A stretch of 64,000 nucleotides of DNA. Source: Oreohelix idahoensis. Lineage: Eukaryota; Mollusca; Gastropoda; Stylommatophora; Oreohelicidae. The translations under genes and the position numbers were made by a program. The notes beneath the pieces are model-generated. The model searched no databases. It was not told where the DNA came from and saw only the letters and a list, made by a program, of their open reading frames with translations. The stretch is from positions 62,001 to 126,000 of the forward strand of contig JAMPIV010011337.1 in the NCBI GenBank assembly GCA_024509875.1, given 5' to 3'. Of this stretch, positions 21,162 to 30,951 are shown piece by piece (positions within the stretch are counted from its first letter, which is position 1; every line of letters begins with the position of its first letter).

Positions 21162-22451
21162 TCACAGCTTGTTAGCTAATAACGACATCATTTGGGACAA
21201 AAGCATGCATTTATCCATGCGAGGTGAAACATTTGGTAAATTATTAACCGTAGGGGTAGGGAGTGAAGTATCGTCGTTAACCATGTCGACATCGTGTGAG
21301 AAGCGTTGGGGATTTGTACGACGTCTTTGCTTCGTAGGTTTAATAAAAATGTGCTCTTGCGGCAATCTCGGTAGTTTGGCTAGAGGGGTGGAATCTGAAG
21401 AGGAAGGCTCGTATTTCCGTTTATCAGGTGTCCTTCTTGATTCGTCCATACCGCACAAAGTAGAGTTAGATGCACTGGTCATCGAATCTGTGTCTGGGTA
21501 AAGATCATCTGGTGTTTCTTCATCCTACAATGGAGCCATTTGAGATGATTGATAATCATGTCGATCGGTGGGTTCAGGATTGCGAAATTTTGTAACTTCT
21601 GGAAAACTCTCTTTCTGTTGTATAGGACGTTGTCGTAATTCTCGCAAAGGTATATTCTCTTTACTGGAAGACGCATGACCTCTCTCTTGACGTTGAATAA
21701 GGCGTTGTCTTAGCTCCTGCAGAGGGATATTGCTTTCACTAGAAGATGAATCTCTGTTATCTCTAATACGTTTGACGAACGTATCCAAATTCTGTGAAGG
21801 GATATCGGAGTCATGGGAGGAGGAATCTGATTTGGGTAATTCATCATCAGTGGAAGATGAGGGAGGTTGCGCTAGGGTAGACAATCTCGTGGGTCTATCA
21901 GCTTGTTTTTTCGTGACAGTGAGTGGTCTGTGGTCGTCAAGACGCATCTGGGACATATGAGCTTTTGTTGTGCTAATAAATTCCATTGGGTAGTGCGGAT
22001 AAGACATTTCTTGGATAGGGGCTCGAATAGTTCTCATATTTCTTAGCTTGCAAACCCTACATGTCCCAACATACTCTATGATATCTTTAATCATCGTGGG
22101 CCAGTAATAACGTTTTAGGATCACATCTAGAGTCTTGTCTCTTCCAAAATGCCCGTTTTCGTCATGAAACTGTTGTAATACTTTTGGAACTAGCGATTTG
22201 GGTATACATTTTTGTAGAGTACCATTGTCTCTAGAGCCAATATGATACAAGATATTATCTTCCGAAAGGATGATGTAGTCTTTCTTCTCTTTTGGATTTG
22301 TACGAACCTGTGTAATGATCTTAACTAATGTTTCATCTTTCAATTGTTCTTTCTTAAAGTCGATATTCTGTTCAAACGTTTCTGTTCCTTGGTTGTCTGA
22401 TGGTAAATCAAATGTGGTTCCATGTTGTAGTTCAGGTTCTTGTGTTGTCAC
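21162..22451 (-). pseudogene. pol: E2 integrase remnant lacking the DDE core, with Ser-rich tail
   Basis: The minus-strand frame opens with an integrase H2C2 zinc finger: H96 and H101 in FHDENGHFG, then C131 and C134 in CRVCK (about 22166-22049), and YYWP between. The catalytic core should begin right after residue about 158; instead the sequence jumps near 21975 to a hydrophilic tail, so no DDE triad is present. The tail has three imperfect repeats of a Ser-rich plus IP.QEL/IPLRELRQR motif (about 21830-21620). A TAG at 21525-21527 interrupts, and the same frame continues to 21162 (DESRRTPDKRKYEPSSS). The frame joins RT through a one-base shift near 22480. Integration would be impossible with this product. 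Confidence 0.82.
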
Positions 22452-22476
22452 CTCTTCATCGTTTTGTCTTGAGTTT

Positions 22477-24213
22477 TTAGTCTATGGCATGAATTTCCTT
22501 TGTGTTATCGTCGATGTCCGATGTAGATTCAAGGAGTGGGGAGTCTGGTTCATTGGTGTCAGAATATGGAATTCGGGACAAAAGATCAGCACACGTATTC
22601 AATTTTCCAGGAATATACTCAATGGTTGTATTGTAACTTTGGAGATTTATCGCCCAGGTCTGGAGTTTCTTGGGTTGCTCTGCAGTCTTAGTTAGCCAGC
22701 TTACAAGTGGTTGGTGATCTGTTCTGATGATAACCTGGGTTCCACGGATATAAAAATCGAATTTCTGGAGGGCGTAATGGATTGCATAGGCTTCCTTCTC
22801 TGTCGTAGTCCATCTCCTCTGTGTTCGGCTTAATGTGTGGGAAAGGAAGGCTATCGGTTTTTCGTTTGGAACATTTTTTATCACTTGCGGTTCGTCTGGT
22901 GATCTGTCTTGTACAAGGCACGCGCCTACTGCTGTGTTTGATGCGTCCGTGTATATAATCATGGGCTTGTTCAAGTCTGGATGGGCTAGAAAAGGTACGG
23001 TGGTTAAGGCTGTCTTCAGGTACTCAAATGCTTTTTGGCAATCTTCAGTCCAGCGGAATTTGGCATACTTCCTGGTTAGTTTCAGTAATGGTTCAGCCAC
23101 TTTAGAAAAATTGATAATGTGCTTTCGATAATACGCACAACACCCAAAGAATCCTCTTAATTGACGTACTGTGGTAGGTGGAGGGATCTTTTGGATAGCT
23201 TCAATCTTTTCACTGTCCGGTCTGATTCCGTTGGAGTTGACAATAAAGCCCAAATATTTTATTTCCTTCTGTAGGAAACGGCATTTGCTGAGTTTCAGCT
23301 TTACTTTGTGCAATCTCATTCTGTCGAAAACAGTCTCGACATGTTTCAGGTGTTCTTCCATTGTTCCCTTTGTGTGGATCAAGACATCATCTATATATGC
23401 TGATGCAAATGAGTTCAATCCTTGCAACACTTCATCCATTAAACTTACGTAAGTAGCCGGGCTATTCTTCAGTCCAAAAGGTAATACATTCCAACTATAT
23501 GATCCCATGTGTGTACAGAAAGTAGATTTCTTCTTTGCATCTTCAGACAATGGTATTGTCCAGAATCCGGAGCGTGCATCTAGTGAGGTATACCAGTCTG
23601 AGTTACCCAAGGTGGCCAAAATATCATCAATTCTAGGTAGAGGGTAGGATATCGTTTTGGTGATTTTATTTAACGCTCTGTAGTCACAGCAAAAGCGAGA
23701 GCTACCGTCTTTCTTTGTTACTATCACAATGGGTGAAGACCATGATGATCTGGATCGTTCAATTATCCCAGCTGCTAGCATGTCGCCAATGGCTTTCTCC
23801 ACTATCCCTCGATTCTTTAGTGGGGTGTGGTACGGTTTTAGGGTTATGGGTTCTTCAGTTGTAGTTTCTATTTCCATGGTAATGGTCGTAGTCCTTTCTA
23901 ACTCTATGTCAGATAACGCAAATACATCTTGATGTTTCGTTATGAATTTTTCAAGTCTGGGTTTTAGTTCATCTGTTGTCTGTAATGTTGCTAGCAATTC
24001 TTTCGTTCTATCTGAATGAAATTTTTTCGTCATTATCCTTTCTGGTGGACAAAAGCGGTATTCTCTTTTTTGTGTCTGTTCGTCGGGGTACCTACTCTTC
24101 GAGTCTCTTGGCAATTTATCATAGAACTGGCGATTCCTTGAATATGTCCGGTTTCTTGGGTATGACAATATTCTCTCTGTTCCATGAAGTATGGTACTTA
24201 TTTTTTCTTTCAT
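22477..24213 (-). CDS. pol: E2 reverse transcriptase and RNase H
   Basis: 578 codons. After a basic N-terminal linker, RT spans residues about 125-330: SPIVIVTKKDG, motif A SLDARSGFW (Asp 212), LPFGLKNSPATY, active-site YIDD (273-276) and KLSKC. A connection (QLRGFFGCCAYYRKHI) leads to RNase H starting with IIYTDAS (Asp 423), FLSHTLS, RTDHQPL, and ending CADLLSRIP. All catalytic positions I can locate are intact. It makes cDNA from element RNA in the particle. It overlaps the protease frame by 95 bp (24119-24213) in a +1 relation, and ends at 22477 just before the integrase frame. Confidence 0.93.
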   Translation of the reverse strand: MKEKISTILHGTERILSYPRNRTYSRNRQFYDKLPRDSKSRYPDEQTQKREYRFCPPERIMTKKFHSDRTKELLATLQTTDELKPRLEKFITKHQDVFALSDIELERTTTITMEIETTTEEPITLKPYHTPLKNRGIVEKAIGDMLAAGIIERSRSSWSSPIVIVTKKDGSSRFCCDYRALNKITKTISYPLPRIDDILATLGNSDWYTSLDARSGFWTIPLSEDAKKKSTFCTHMGSYSWNVLPFGLKNSPATYVSLMDEVLQGLNSFASAYIDDVLIHTKGTMEEHLKHVETVFDRMRLHKVKLKLSKCRFLQKEIKYLGFIVNSNGIRPDSEKIEAIQKIPPPTTVRQLRGFFGCCAYYRKHIINFSKVAEPLLKLTRKYAKFRWTEDCQKAFEYLKTALTTVPFLAHPDLNKPMIIYTDASNTAVGACLVQDRSPDEPQVIKNVPNEKPIAFLSHTLSRTQRRWTTTEKEAYAIHYALQKFDFYIRGTQVIIRTDHQPLVSWLTKTAEQPKKLQTWAINLQSYNTTIEYIPGKLNTCADLLSRIPYSDTNEPDSPLLESTSDIDDNTKEIHAID

Positions 24214-25165
24214 ACCTTCCTTGTATGATTTCTCTATCCAAATCGTCAGCGAATAGCGAGTCAGGTTTTACATATTTCTTTCTGTTATTTGTGCTCCTTC
24301 GGTCCAGAGACATTTTTTCTTTCGACTCTCTTGTATTTGGAATGTTTCTTCTTGTTGACTCTATAGGATCTAGAGTTTTGTAAGGATGGGGATGGGATGA
24401 AGATCTTAATTTGTTTATCTGGGATTTTGGATAGACGCTCTTGGCCTTGAATAGTTTGGTCAATACATCTTCCCTTTCCGTCTGGATCTTTGCTATTACT
24501 GTACCTCTGGGAATAGTGGTGGTTGTACCTGACGTATTTAGTACCATTATTGGAAAATCTCTTCGTATATTTATTTCCACGATGCCATCTTGTACTTCTA
24601 TGTGTGGATCTCCTCTATTTCTTTCATTTTCAATTTGTGATATGTATACAGCCTGTCCTATGTCAAAGTATGGAGATCTTTTTATTTTAGCCCTGGTTAG
24701 AGTTACTGAATTCGGTTTCAGAGTAACCGGTGCCGTAGTTCGAACCAGGGTCGCGATATGGATATCGTCCTGAAATGGTACATATGTATTGTTCACTTTT
24801 AGTTGTTTTAAATCAAAGTATATCCTCACATTATTTTTGATGAGGAAGTCTCTTCCTATTATGAAGTTTCTTGATAATCCTCTCGTTATAATGAAGTTAT
24901 GGCGTAGAATTTCTCTTCCCATTTTAAATGTCAAATAAGCCGTTCCCACTGCTTTTAGTGCTTGACCTGTTACTGATTTCATTTGTACTGTTCTTCTGGA
25001 AAAATTTGCCATGTGTTGAATTTGATAATACAGCTTCTCCCGGATAAGACTTACAGTTGCTCCTGTGTCTATTAACACTCTAAATTGTTGTTTTCCTATT
25101 TCTATTATACATGAACTGGGGTCTGGACAAATGTTGAGATTTGCTTGTTCATTTCTGTCTTTCAT
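24119..25165 (-). CDS. pol: E2 aspartic protease
   Basis: 348 codons. The retropepsin active site is VLIDTGATVSL (Asp 33), with the flap/C-terminal NFIIGRDFL near residue 100. A long basic linker follows, with PKSQINKLRSSSHPHP and RRSTNNRKKYVK. It would process the gag and pol polyproteins. The frame starts 48 bp after the nucleocapsid frame ends (25213) and overlaps RT by 95 bp, so each junction needs a frame change. Confidence 0.85.
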   Translation of the reverse strand: MKDRNEQANLNICPDPSSCIIEIGKQQFRVLIDTGATVSLIREKLYYQIQHMANFSRRTVQMKSVTGQALKAVGTAYLTFKMGREILRHNFIITRGLSRNFIIGRDFLIKNNVRIYFDLKQLKVNNTYVPFQDDIHIATLVRTTAPVTLKPNSVTLTRAKIKRSPYFDIGQAVYISQIENERNRGDPHIEVQDGIVEINIRRDFPIMVLNTSGTTTTIPRGTVIAKIQTEREDVLTKLFKAKSVYPKSQINKLRSSSHPHPYKTLDPIESTRRNIPNTRESKEKMSLDRRSTNNRKKYVKPDSLFADDLDREIIQGRYERKNKYHTSWNRENIVIPKKPDIFKESPVL

Positions 25166-25212
25166 TTTTTCATTTAGAGATCTCTTTTTTCGGCCGTCAC
25201 ATCCGATCTCTG

Positions 25213-25749
25213 CTAATGTGGAGCCGTCCCGTTTCCCGACCTTCTTGTTGCTTGGGAAAAGTTGTTTCTATTTTGTTGGGGTCTTCTTGGGTAGTTTTCT
25301 GGATAGTGGACTTGGCGTTGATATTCACCGTTGTAATTGTTTTGGGGTAGGTAGTGGTTTCTCGAACTCATAGATTGGTACTGGGGTTTTCTACATGTCA
25401 TTGAACCATGACCCACGGATCCACAGTTGTAGCAGGTTGGTGGTTGCATCAAGGGTTCTATATGGTGTATCTTATGCTCTCTTTCATTTGGTTGTGGTAA
25501 GGAGTGTCTTAGTTCTCTGTGTGTGTTATTTGATCTTCTGTGATATTCTTGATTTCGATTCCAACGAGGTCTAGCATGGTCTACTTCCATAGGTTGATGA
25601 GGCGATGGTTCATTTTGTTGATGCTGAAATAGCGGTTCATTTTGCGTACGTTGGTAGAATGGTTCAGGTTGAGGATGCTGGCATTCATGGTTTAGCAATG
25701 GCAATCTTCCAATCCTCTGCTGAAATCTTTTTTTTGACATTTTCCTCAT
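25213..25749 (-). CDS. gag: E2 gag C terminus with CCHC zinc knuckle
   Basis: 178 codons rich in Gln, Pro, His and Asn. A nucleocapsid knuckle CYNCGSVGHGSMTC (CX2CX4HX4C) lies near 25430-25389, expected to bind element RNA. It is in the +1 frame relative to the capsid part; the two overlap from 25685 to 25749 around an A8 tract (T8 at 25728-25735 on the plus strand), the likely site of a single-base indel. Confidence 0.85.
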   Translation of the reverse strand: MRKMSKKRFQQRIGRLPLLNHECQHPQPEPFYQRTQNEPLFQHQQNEPSPHQPMEVDHARPRWNRNQEYHRRSNNTHRELRHSLPQPNEREHKIHHIEPLMQPPTCYNCGSVGHGSMTCRKPQYQSMSSRNHYLPQNNYNGEYQRQVHYPENYPRRPQQNRNNFSQATRRSGNGTAPH

Positions 25750-26419
25750 TAACTGCTATCTGGATGGCCAGTGTAATTGACTGAGGATCTTTTCTTAACA
25801 TGTGCATTTTCAGAGAATCTGAATAGAGGCCATCGACAAAAATTCCCACTAAGTGTTTTTCGAGCTCGGTTGTTGGTATGCTACCTCCCACGAAAGCATC
25901 TTCAGCTAAGTTTAAGAGTCGGTCGCCATACATCTGCACCGATTCCATTTTCTCTTGCCTTATCATTCTCAAAAGTGTCCAAGCGTGCTCGGCGTCCGTT
26001 ATGTTAGAATATCGTGACACTAGCACTCTTTTCAATTCCTCAAAGGTTTCACTTGGGTAGGCCTTCGCTCTTCTTCTCACAAAATCAGTTATCAATCCTT
26101 CCGATGATAAAAACACTATTTTCTTTTTTTCCAAATCTGTTGTGACGTCAATAAGGTAAGCAAACTTATCCATATCCACTATCCATTGTCGGAATTTCAT
26201 GGGGTCACCACTAAACGGAGTTATGAAGTTTTTAATGGTTCTAAATTTAGCATGTTGATCTACATGTTGTAACGTGTCCGTCATGTTTTGTAACACCATC
26301 AAATTTATATCTCCTTGCTCTGGCGGAAGCGGTACTTGTTGTGGAGCCATTTGTGCTTGTTGCATTTGCATAGCCTGTTGATTTTGTTGTCTCAGTATTT
26401 CATCTGCATAATTCTCCAT
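25685..26419 (-). CDS. gag: E2 gag capsid region
   Basis: 244 codons from ATG. A Gln/Met-rich N terminus (RQQNQQAMQMQQAQ) is followed by a typical retrotransposon gag capsid: FITPFSGDPMKFRQWIVDM, LKRVLVSRYSN, MESVQMYGDRLLNLAE and HLVGIFVDGL. It lacks the K/E coiled coil of the E1 and E3 gags, consistent with a different lineage. It ends at a stop shortly after the A8 tract. Confidence 0.87.
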   Translation of the reverse strand: MENYADEILRQQNQQAMQMQQAQMAPQQVPLPPEQGDINLMVLQNMTDTLQHVDQHAKFRTIKNFITPFSGDPMKFRQWIVDMDKFAYLIDVTTDLEKKKIVFLSSEGLITDFVRRRAKAYPSETFEELKRVLVSRYSNITDAEHAWTLLRMIRQEKMESVQMYGDRLLNLAEDAFVGGSIPTTELEKHLVGIFVDGLYSDSLKMHMLRKDPQSITLAIQIAVNEENVKKKISAEDWKIAIAKP

Positions 26420-26489
26420 GTTCTGATTTAGGTGAGAAAAATGATTCTTGTTGTTGTTTCTTTTCTTGCCTTTTCTTCCAATTCAAAAT

Positions 26490-26507
26490 CCTGGTCCTAA
26501 GGCACCA
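26490..26507 (-). other. Probable primer-binding site of E2
   Basis: Minus strand TGGTGCCTTAGGACCAGG begins 15 bases inside the 5' LTR boundary, starting with the TGG expected opposite a tRNA CCA end. I cannot assign the primer tRNA. The 15-base spacer is longer than usual. Confidence 0.45.
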
Positions 26508-26522
26508 TAATAAATTACGCTA

Positions 26523-27854
26523 TGTGCCCGTATTCACATAGGTAGTATTTTAGGGGTAAAACTGGTTTGGGGTTCTATTTCATTTAATTTAACATTCTTC
26601 TATATAAATGAATAATCCGTCGGAAAATTATTAAAGCAGGTCAGAATAGCTCGATAGGTATATATGTTATAGCGAGAATGCGTGTTACATTGGCACGCCA
26701 ACTAAGAAGCAGGTATTGTGCCAATGTATTAATTGTGACCAGTTAATTAAGGAGCTATTCTCCGTTGAAGGAATTAAAGGACAGCAAAGGAAGCATTCCG
26801 ACGGTATTCTATCTTTTTAGTTACATAACCTATAATTGACAAGTTCGAGTTCACAGCATAAATATATTTAAGTTGGCGGTATCAATATATTTATGGGTTG
26901 CTGTGTCAAGTTTGAGTTAACTGGATGATCCTCCAGAGGTATTGTTTAACTTGATCAAAGGGTACGGGATCCAGGTTCGTATTCAGATTTTGATAGTTGG
27001 AAGTAATCACAATGTAATATAAAAGGCAGTACGGTCCATTTTTTTTCTTATAGAGTTCCTAAACAATGTACAAGTCAAACTCAACAACTTCCAACAGCAG
27101 TTTAAGCAAAGTCCGACGTTGTATATGAAAAGTTTATTATAGCTTCTTTCAGATGTATGGCGGTAAATTACAAGATGATCCTATTCTCAATTCAGTAACA
27201 TTCGTTTCCTCATACGAAATCATCTCATAAAATCCATTAGGGCATTTGATGAGCTTATGTATATCTATTTCATCCTGTCTACTATGCGTAAGTCTAAGTC
27301 GAGACCTTTTACCAACCTGAAGTATATGTTGTCATAGGGCTAGGGGTCAGGTTAGCCATTATTCTCTTGCCAATATAAAGTGGCGGTCAGCAAATCTGCT
27401 AGGAACCTAAGGCTCTTGGACTATCCAGAATGACCTGGCTTTGGCTCCTGGCTTTTACTCTTCTTTGACTCTTCTTTTGACTCTTGTTTGGCTCTCTTTT
27501 GCTAAGGGTTTTGGGGCGTCATTATATACTATCTAGTTCCTAAGACTGTTTGGGGAAAAGTTACTTTGATTTGTCAATACGGATATTCCACTAGTTTTGT
27601 CGATGTCATATTTACGTCACAAGTTTCTACACAAGTTTCTATGATAGCGAATGGTATAAGCTTTTATTCGAGGGTATTATTATATCTGTTTAGAGGTTTT
27701 CAGGTCTCGTATCATTTCCTGTAACTGTCTAGAAGTCTTTATTTTAAAATGTCGATAAGAGGCTATGTGAAAATTACGTCAAATATAACTTGCGTACTGA
27801 AATTATTTAAAGGATAATTACTAAACTACCAATGTGATCATCATTCCGGTTACA
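26523..27854 (-). repeat. 5' LTR of E2
   Basis: 1332 bp, paired with 18795-20127; followed on the plus strand by the ACGT target duplicate (27855-27858). Confidence 0.95.
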
Positions 27855-27872
27855 ACGTGCGAAGCTTCTTAA

Positions 27873-28006
27873 CTCTTTGACTCCGGAACAACAATCAGAG
27901 CGTTGGTCAGATTTGACCGTGCCAAAACAACGCTCTGAGCGTTGTTTTTAGTCTACCATGAATTAAAATTACGGCACATGGTGGAAAACAATGCGGAGTC
28001 AAAGAG
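27873..28006. mobile_element. TTAA-flanked MITE, piggyBac-type
   Basis: 134 bp with perfect 13-bp terminal inverted repeats CTCTTTGACTCCG / CGGAGTCAAAGAG and TTAA duplicates at 27869-27872 and 28007-28010. A TTAA target is the hallmark of piggyBac transposition. There is no coding capacity. An internal CAACGCTCTGAGCGTTG palindrome could fold. Confidence 0.85.
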
Positions 28007-28028
28007 TTAAGATGATGCGAAGCGGTCC

Positions 28029-28420
28029 GAGGCTTCTTCAGATGCTGTAAAGGGGGTGCGAGGCTTCTTCAGATGCTATAAAGTGGTGTGGGGCTTCTTC
28101 AGATGCTATAAAGGGGTGTGGGGCTTCTTCGGATGCTATAAAGGGGTGGGGCTTCTTCAGATCATGTAAAGGGGGTGCGAGGCTTCTACAGGTGCTGTAA
28201 AGGGGGTGCGAGGCTTCTTCAGATGCTATAAAGGGGTGCGGGGCTTCTTCAGATGCTATAAAGGGGTGTGGGGCTTCATCAGATGCTATAAAGGGGTGTG
28301 GGGCTTCTTCACATGCTGTAAAGGGGTGCTAGGCTTCTACAGGTGCTGTAAAGGGGGTGCGAGGCTTCTTCGGATGCCATAAAGGGGGTGCGAGCCTTCT
28401 TCAGATGCTGTAAAGGGGAG
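28029..28420. repeat. 31-bp tandem repeat, about 13 copies
   Basis: Unit GAGGCTTCTTCAGATGCT plus GTAAAGGGGGTGC, 28-31 bp with variants (TATAAAGG, ACAGGTGC). It lies just after the MITE and resembles the GGGGTGCGAG block at 18.57 kb. Confidence 0.93.
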
Positions 28421-28799
28421 CGGGGTCTCTAAAAGATTAAGAAATAATGATATAAAGCATCATCGCATCTGATCCCAAGATAGGAAGAAGAAGTGCATGG
28501 CATTTTGGATATTCCCTGTCATCCAAGGTGGTTCTCCAACTATGCAGAGCTAAAGTAGTGTGCTCTGGTTCTGAGCTTTCCCAGAGAATCCTCCTGTTCT
28601 GCACAGCGCCACTTCTCAGCTCCACCTGCCGAACTTGTAGTCCATAGTGAAATCCTCCTGCATGCAAGCAACCAGGTAAAAGCCAGAGGTTACGTCTGGG
28701 GCTCAAGTGACTCATCCAAGCTGTGTGTGCTATGCTGGGTTTTCATCATGTTTCACAACAGGAGGAATCCCTAACTAGCGTCCCGTTTTTACTATCGCG
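28421..28799. other. Non-coding stretch
   Basis: A 92-codon minus-strand frame (28437-28715) is present but I recognise no family or motif in it. Confidence 0.35.
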
Positions 28800-28912
28800 T
28801 CCCGTTGCCAAGAAATGATACATATGTACTCGTCCCGTGTGGATCCTCTGGGTCTCTAAGTAGACGAATAAAGAATAGCCATACTGCTCCTTCTCGCATC
28901 TTGTAAGAGGCG
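28800..28912 (-). repeat. Dispersed repeat family R, copy 2
   Basis: CCTCTGGGTCTCTAAGTAGACGAATAAAGA.TA and CATCTTGTAAGAGGCGA parallel the block at 17604-17690 and the reverse complement of 30100-30210. Confidence 0.5.
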
Positions 28913-28961
28913 AACGAACGAACGAACGAACGAATGAACGAACTAACGAATGAACGAACGA
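28911..28961. repeat. (GAAC)n microsatellite
   Basis: About 12 units of CGAA with occasional T and A substitutions. Confidence 0.95.
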
Positions 28962-29850
28962 GCTTTATTTTCAAAGGGCCCATATGACATTCTCCCTTAC
29001 CTTTCTCTCGAGGTGCTGGCACGTGCTGGTTGTTACTGCTTGGTATTGCTGTAACACCTTCTGCAGAATATTTATGGTGGTGGTGTGTGTGTTGGGTCAC
29101 TGACAAAGACAAGTCAGTATGGTCGGGCTTACGGGTGGCCGACATACACTAAATATGTATACATCAAGATACGCGAATGTCATCAGTAGGTTCATAGTCT
29201 AAACATCCATAGCACACACACTCACCCATAGCAACATTGGATCATGAAGCAGGGACTAGTATAACGTTCTACACAGTTTATTAACATCACAGTCACGTAG
29301 ACATCATGGTAATAGCACACTGTCACAGGTTACAGAACACGGCAAATCACGAAGCATCCAGTACAAAATATCCATTGACAAAGTGAATGCAGAACATAGT
29401 ATCAAATATCCATTACATTGGTTGCATAAACCACAGGCCTCAGCACAGTACACTTGTTACAATAAATATCCCTCAGGAACAAACTTTCCAACATCTTAAA
29501 TCCATCAGTGGGAACAACATCATAATTCTTATAACATCAGCAACTCTCAGTGCTATTACATGCATGGGCACAATATCCATCAGAGGAAATATGAATCATG
29601 ATAATCATAATGGCCGGTATAATCCATGGCCTGAAAATATTTCTTCAATATAATAAATTCTCTCTTTCAAAAAAATATCCTGGAACACACTCGCGGAATG
29701 GATAACAACCATTCCGAAGCTCTGCCAGAAAACCAACTATCACGAAAAAATAGCGCACAACACAGCTCAGTAAAAATTTGCTGGATACCCCATAATGTAA
29801 CACAGCTGCTTCAGAAACCGTTGCTGCAAGAATACATGAATGCGTTTATG
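28962..29850. other. Non-coding DNA
   Basis: AT-rich, with CA-rich patches and open frames under 120 codons on either strand that look like chance. Nothing recognisable. Confidence 0.4.
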
Positions 29851-29854
29851 CCAG

Positions 29855-30225
29855 CTTTCTGCAAGTAGGCCAGCTACAGTGGTGTCATCATGCTCCAGAG
29901 GTAGCGTTAAAGGGAATGATTATGAGGGATGAGCCCTCGATCAACATACCCACGATGTATGTGGGTTATCAGTCATCACCATTCTCCTTTTTCGTTCCCG
30001 TCGGAGCACGGTGCCAGCAATGTAACTGGTCCCTGCAGGAAGCCTGCACAAAACTGTCACATGCTCTCACAGCTATGGTATATGTAGCAATTCGGTTTAC
30101 ATAGTGAGGTTGTCAGCCTCTTGTACAACCTCATTGTACGACTGGATTGATGAAACAGTGGGTCCTTTTCTTTATTTGTCTCCTCAGAGACCCCGGGAAC
30201 TACACGGGGGCATGGGGTATCAGTA
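29855..30225 (+). repeat. Dispersed repeat family R, copy 3 (longest)
   Basis: Spans CTGCAAGTAGGCCAGCTACAG (29869), CCCTGCAGGAAGCCTGCACAA, a palindrome-rich segment CCTCTTGTACAACCTCATTGTACG and TTTGTCTCCTCAGAGACC (30176-30193). The same order of blocks is seen at 43325-43545. Confidence 0.55.
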
Positions 30226-30371
30226 TGTATGGCCAGACATGACATACCTTTCTGTCAACGAAGAATTAGATTATCAACGTTGTTGCCCAGTTTAGTGTTA
30301 TATTATTCTGTTCATCAATATTGCCATACGTTAGTTCAAATGTTTATCGCTACCGCATAGTAGATACTGCC

Positions 30372-30600
30372 GTAGGGTAGTGAAGTGTTAGAGACTTCAC
30401 TATACTAGGTCCAGCATAGAGAGGTGGTGTGACCAGTTCCTTTCCTCGCTGCCTTTTCCTTCCCTAACTCAAATGCAAAGTCAGGTACCCATTTACAGCT
30501 GAGTGGACTGAAGAGTGTCGATACTGTGAATCGAACCCTGAACCTTTGCCTCGTGAGACCGGCGCTCCAACCACTCTCTCAATCTGACGATCACGTACAT
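30372..30600 (-). mobile_element. tRNA-derived SINE, family C
   Basis: Minus-strand B box GGTTCGATTC (30528-30537) within a tRNA-like head, and a tail including TAAATGGGTACCTGAC and GAGTTAGGGAAGG. A second copy lies at 30952-31150. No clear TSD. Confidence 0.6.
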
Positions 30601-30639
30601 TTATATAAACGTATAATTTACACTGCTTAGCTACTCAGG

Positions 30640-30950
30640 AAACCTGACTTTGCTCTTGAGTTAAGGAAGGCACAAGGCGGTGAGGGAGGGAACTGGTTTC
30701 TTAACCCTTTACTCCACTGCTGCAGTATCTGATGTGAGACTACGAAACAGGTAAAATAAAAATTGGAATAAATGTCAGTATTTGTCAGTATTTGTCAGAC
30801 GCAAAACAGGCGAAATAGCAATGACAGTTTTGGGTGAGAGCTTTTTTCAATAGACGTCACACAAGAAACAAACAGAACTGGACAAAAATCAAACACATTT
30901 AAAAAACCGGGACCAGGTAAAAAGTTAAAGGTAGTCACATGACAGATCCT
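30640..30950. other. Non-coding spacer between SINE C copies
   Basis: CCTGACTTTGCTCTTGAGTTAAGGAAGG at 30649-30676 is an inverted fragment of SINE C. TTAACCCTTTACTCC at 30702-30716 resembles a piggyBac-type end, without a partner found. Confidence 0.35.
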
Positions 30951-30951
30951 G

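Larger units (their letters stand above)
18795..27854 (-). mobile_element. Complete Ty3/gypsy LTR retrotransposon (E2), integrase-defective
   Basis: A 9.06-kb minus-strand element. LTRs 26523-27854 (5') and 18795-20127 (3') begin TG and end CA, with a 4-bp TSD ACGT at 18791-18794 and 27855-27858. Coding order on the minus strand is gag, protease, RT, RNase H, integrase, the usual Ty3/gypsy order and unlike E1 and E3. The LTRs are nearly identical (about four or five differing sites seen by eye), so insertion was recent. The integrase catalytic core is missing, so this copy could have moved only with integrase supplied in trans, unless the deletion occurred afterwards. Confidence 0.92.

Noticed and set aside
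28029..28420. CRISPR-like array
   Set aside because: Units are contiguous 28-31-bp tandem copies without unique spacers, no cas genes, and the DNA is eukaryotic.
28437..28715. 92-codon minus-strand frame
   Set aside because: No motif or family recognised and no supporting context.
30702..30930. Second TTAA-type MITE starting TTAACCCTTTACTCC
   Set aside because: No matching inverted end followed by TTAA could be found within a plausible distance.
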